Shown here in pieces: positions 63,631-64,000 of a stretch of 64,000 nucleotides of DNA. Every line of letters begins with the position of its first letter. Position 1 is the first letter of the stretch. The notes under the pieces were generated by a model. The model worked only from the letters and a program-made list of their open reading frames with translations, ran no database searches and was not told the origin of the DNA. A program made the translations under genes and the position numbers. Source of the DNA: JAIQFL01 sp035295745 (GTDB lineage Bacteria > Acidobacteriota > Terriglobia > Bryobacterales > Bryobacteraceae); contig DATGIL010000055.1 in assembly GCA_035295745.1 (NCBI GenBank), positions 1 to 64,000 on the forward strand. The letters run 5' to 3'.

Positions 63631-64000
63631 CTATTCCTGAGCTCCGTGCTCGCGCAGGAGACGGATTGTCGCTTCGTTGGCGTCAGGAAATTCGGACCCG
63701 GGAAACCGTAGCGCGTATCCAAGCGGAGTGCACTCCACGAATTCGTCCGGCCGCTCGTAGTGTCCCGGAAGCTTCACACGGATCGAAAGATCCGCACCGC
63801 GCTCCAGCAGGAGCCGAGTAACGGCGAGTCCACGCCCGGGAAATTGTGTGACAGCGTGAAAAATCGCAGTCTGGCCGCCCACCCCGCCATCGTCCACCGC
63901 GGCGCGAACATTCACATCCGCGCCCCGATCGAGTAGAAGAGCGATTGCCTCCTCGTTGCCGAACTCGGCCGCGAGATGCAACAGTGTCGCGCCTTGCAGC
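63631..64000 (-). CDS. Ankyrin-repeat protein, 3' part (runs off the window)
   Basis: The frame stays open to the window edge (64000); it should begin beyond it, although a TTG at 63981 could act as a late start. The visible 120 or so residues hold ankyrin repeats (LLHLAAEFGNEEAIALLLDR, GADVNVRAA; AVTRLLLERGADLSIRV; TPLGYALRF...EATIRLLREHGAQE). A protein-interaction role is likely; nothing more can be said. It is convergent with the permease gene, 9 nt apart. Confidence 0.8.
   Translation of the reverse strand, partial: LQGATLLHLAAEFGNEEAIALLLDRGADVNVRAAVDDGGVGGQTAIFHAVTQFPGRGLAVTRLLLERGADLSIRVKLPGHYERPDEFVECTPLGYALRFPGSEFPDANEATIRLLREHGAQE

Overview
The window looks like chromosomal DNA of an Acidobacterium of the Solibacter/Bryobacter kind. 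This is inferred from GC-rich coding sequence, many large secreted proteins, two proteins ending in the domain described from Solibacter (TIGR03437-type; 10882-15348 and 25015-26880), an ADOP-type MacB permease, and dispersed intergenic repeats. No rRNA or CRISPR array was seen. There is one intact tRNA.

Layout. 1-6583: a tightly overlapped histidine operon (end of hisI, hisG, hisD, hisC, a HAD phosphatase, hisB, hisH, hisF, hisA). 6676-10611: a leftward block with galT, a YraN-like protein, a heptad-repeat coiled-coil protein, a methyltransferase and a class III aminotransferase. 10882-26880: mostly secreted proteins (NHL propeller, oligogalacturonate-lyase-like propeller, GH18-like protein, exported MidA-like protein, S41-like protein), interspersed with an EVE protein and an acyl-CoA carboxylase pair. 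27011-29911: blaI with a truncated blaR1, then an intact tRNA-Arg(UCU) whose last 50 bp are repeated about 2 kb downstream. These repeats bracket a decayed phage-like island holding an IS3 transposase remnant, a terminase fragment, a portal-like fragment and a 42-bp palindromic IS footprint. 29996-36723: CYTH protein, VanX-like dipeptidase, cysteine desulfurase, ClpS, parvulin, zinc-ribbon protein and a peroxiredoxin. 36795-37852: two broken genes. 38223-44841: a secreted repeat protein, a TPR-CHAT protease-like protein and, convergent to it, an ECF sigma/transmembrane anti-sigma/secreted IPT-like operon. 45096-56488: MFS-spermidine-synthase fusion, MFS transporter, thrC, a TlpA-like protein, a glycosyltransferase, glyA and proS. 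56512-64000: CheY and MCP-like proteins, a tandem array of about 100-bp units, FAH-family and metallo-beta-lactamase-fold enzymes, a frameshifted ADOP permease and a partial ankyrin protein.

The most notable signal is in the exported peroxiredoxin at 35437-35976. Its peroxidatic cysteine codon is an in-frame TGA, followed 15 nt later by a perfect hairpin that fits the bacterial SECIS pattern, so it is probably a selenoprotein that simple gene calling splits in two. Other points of interest are the tRNA-bounded island, the sigma/anti-sigma/CHAT locus, the exported MidA-like protein, and the repeat family that forms the 58 kb array and recurs near 17.1 and 45.0 kb.
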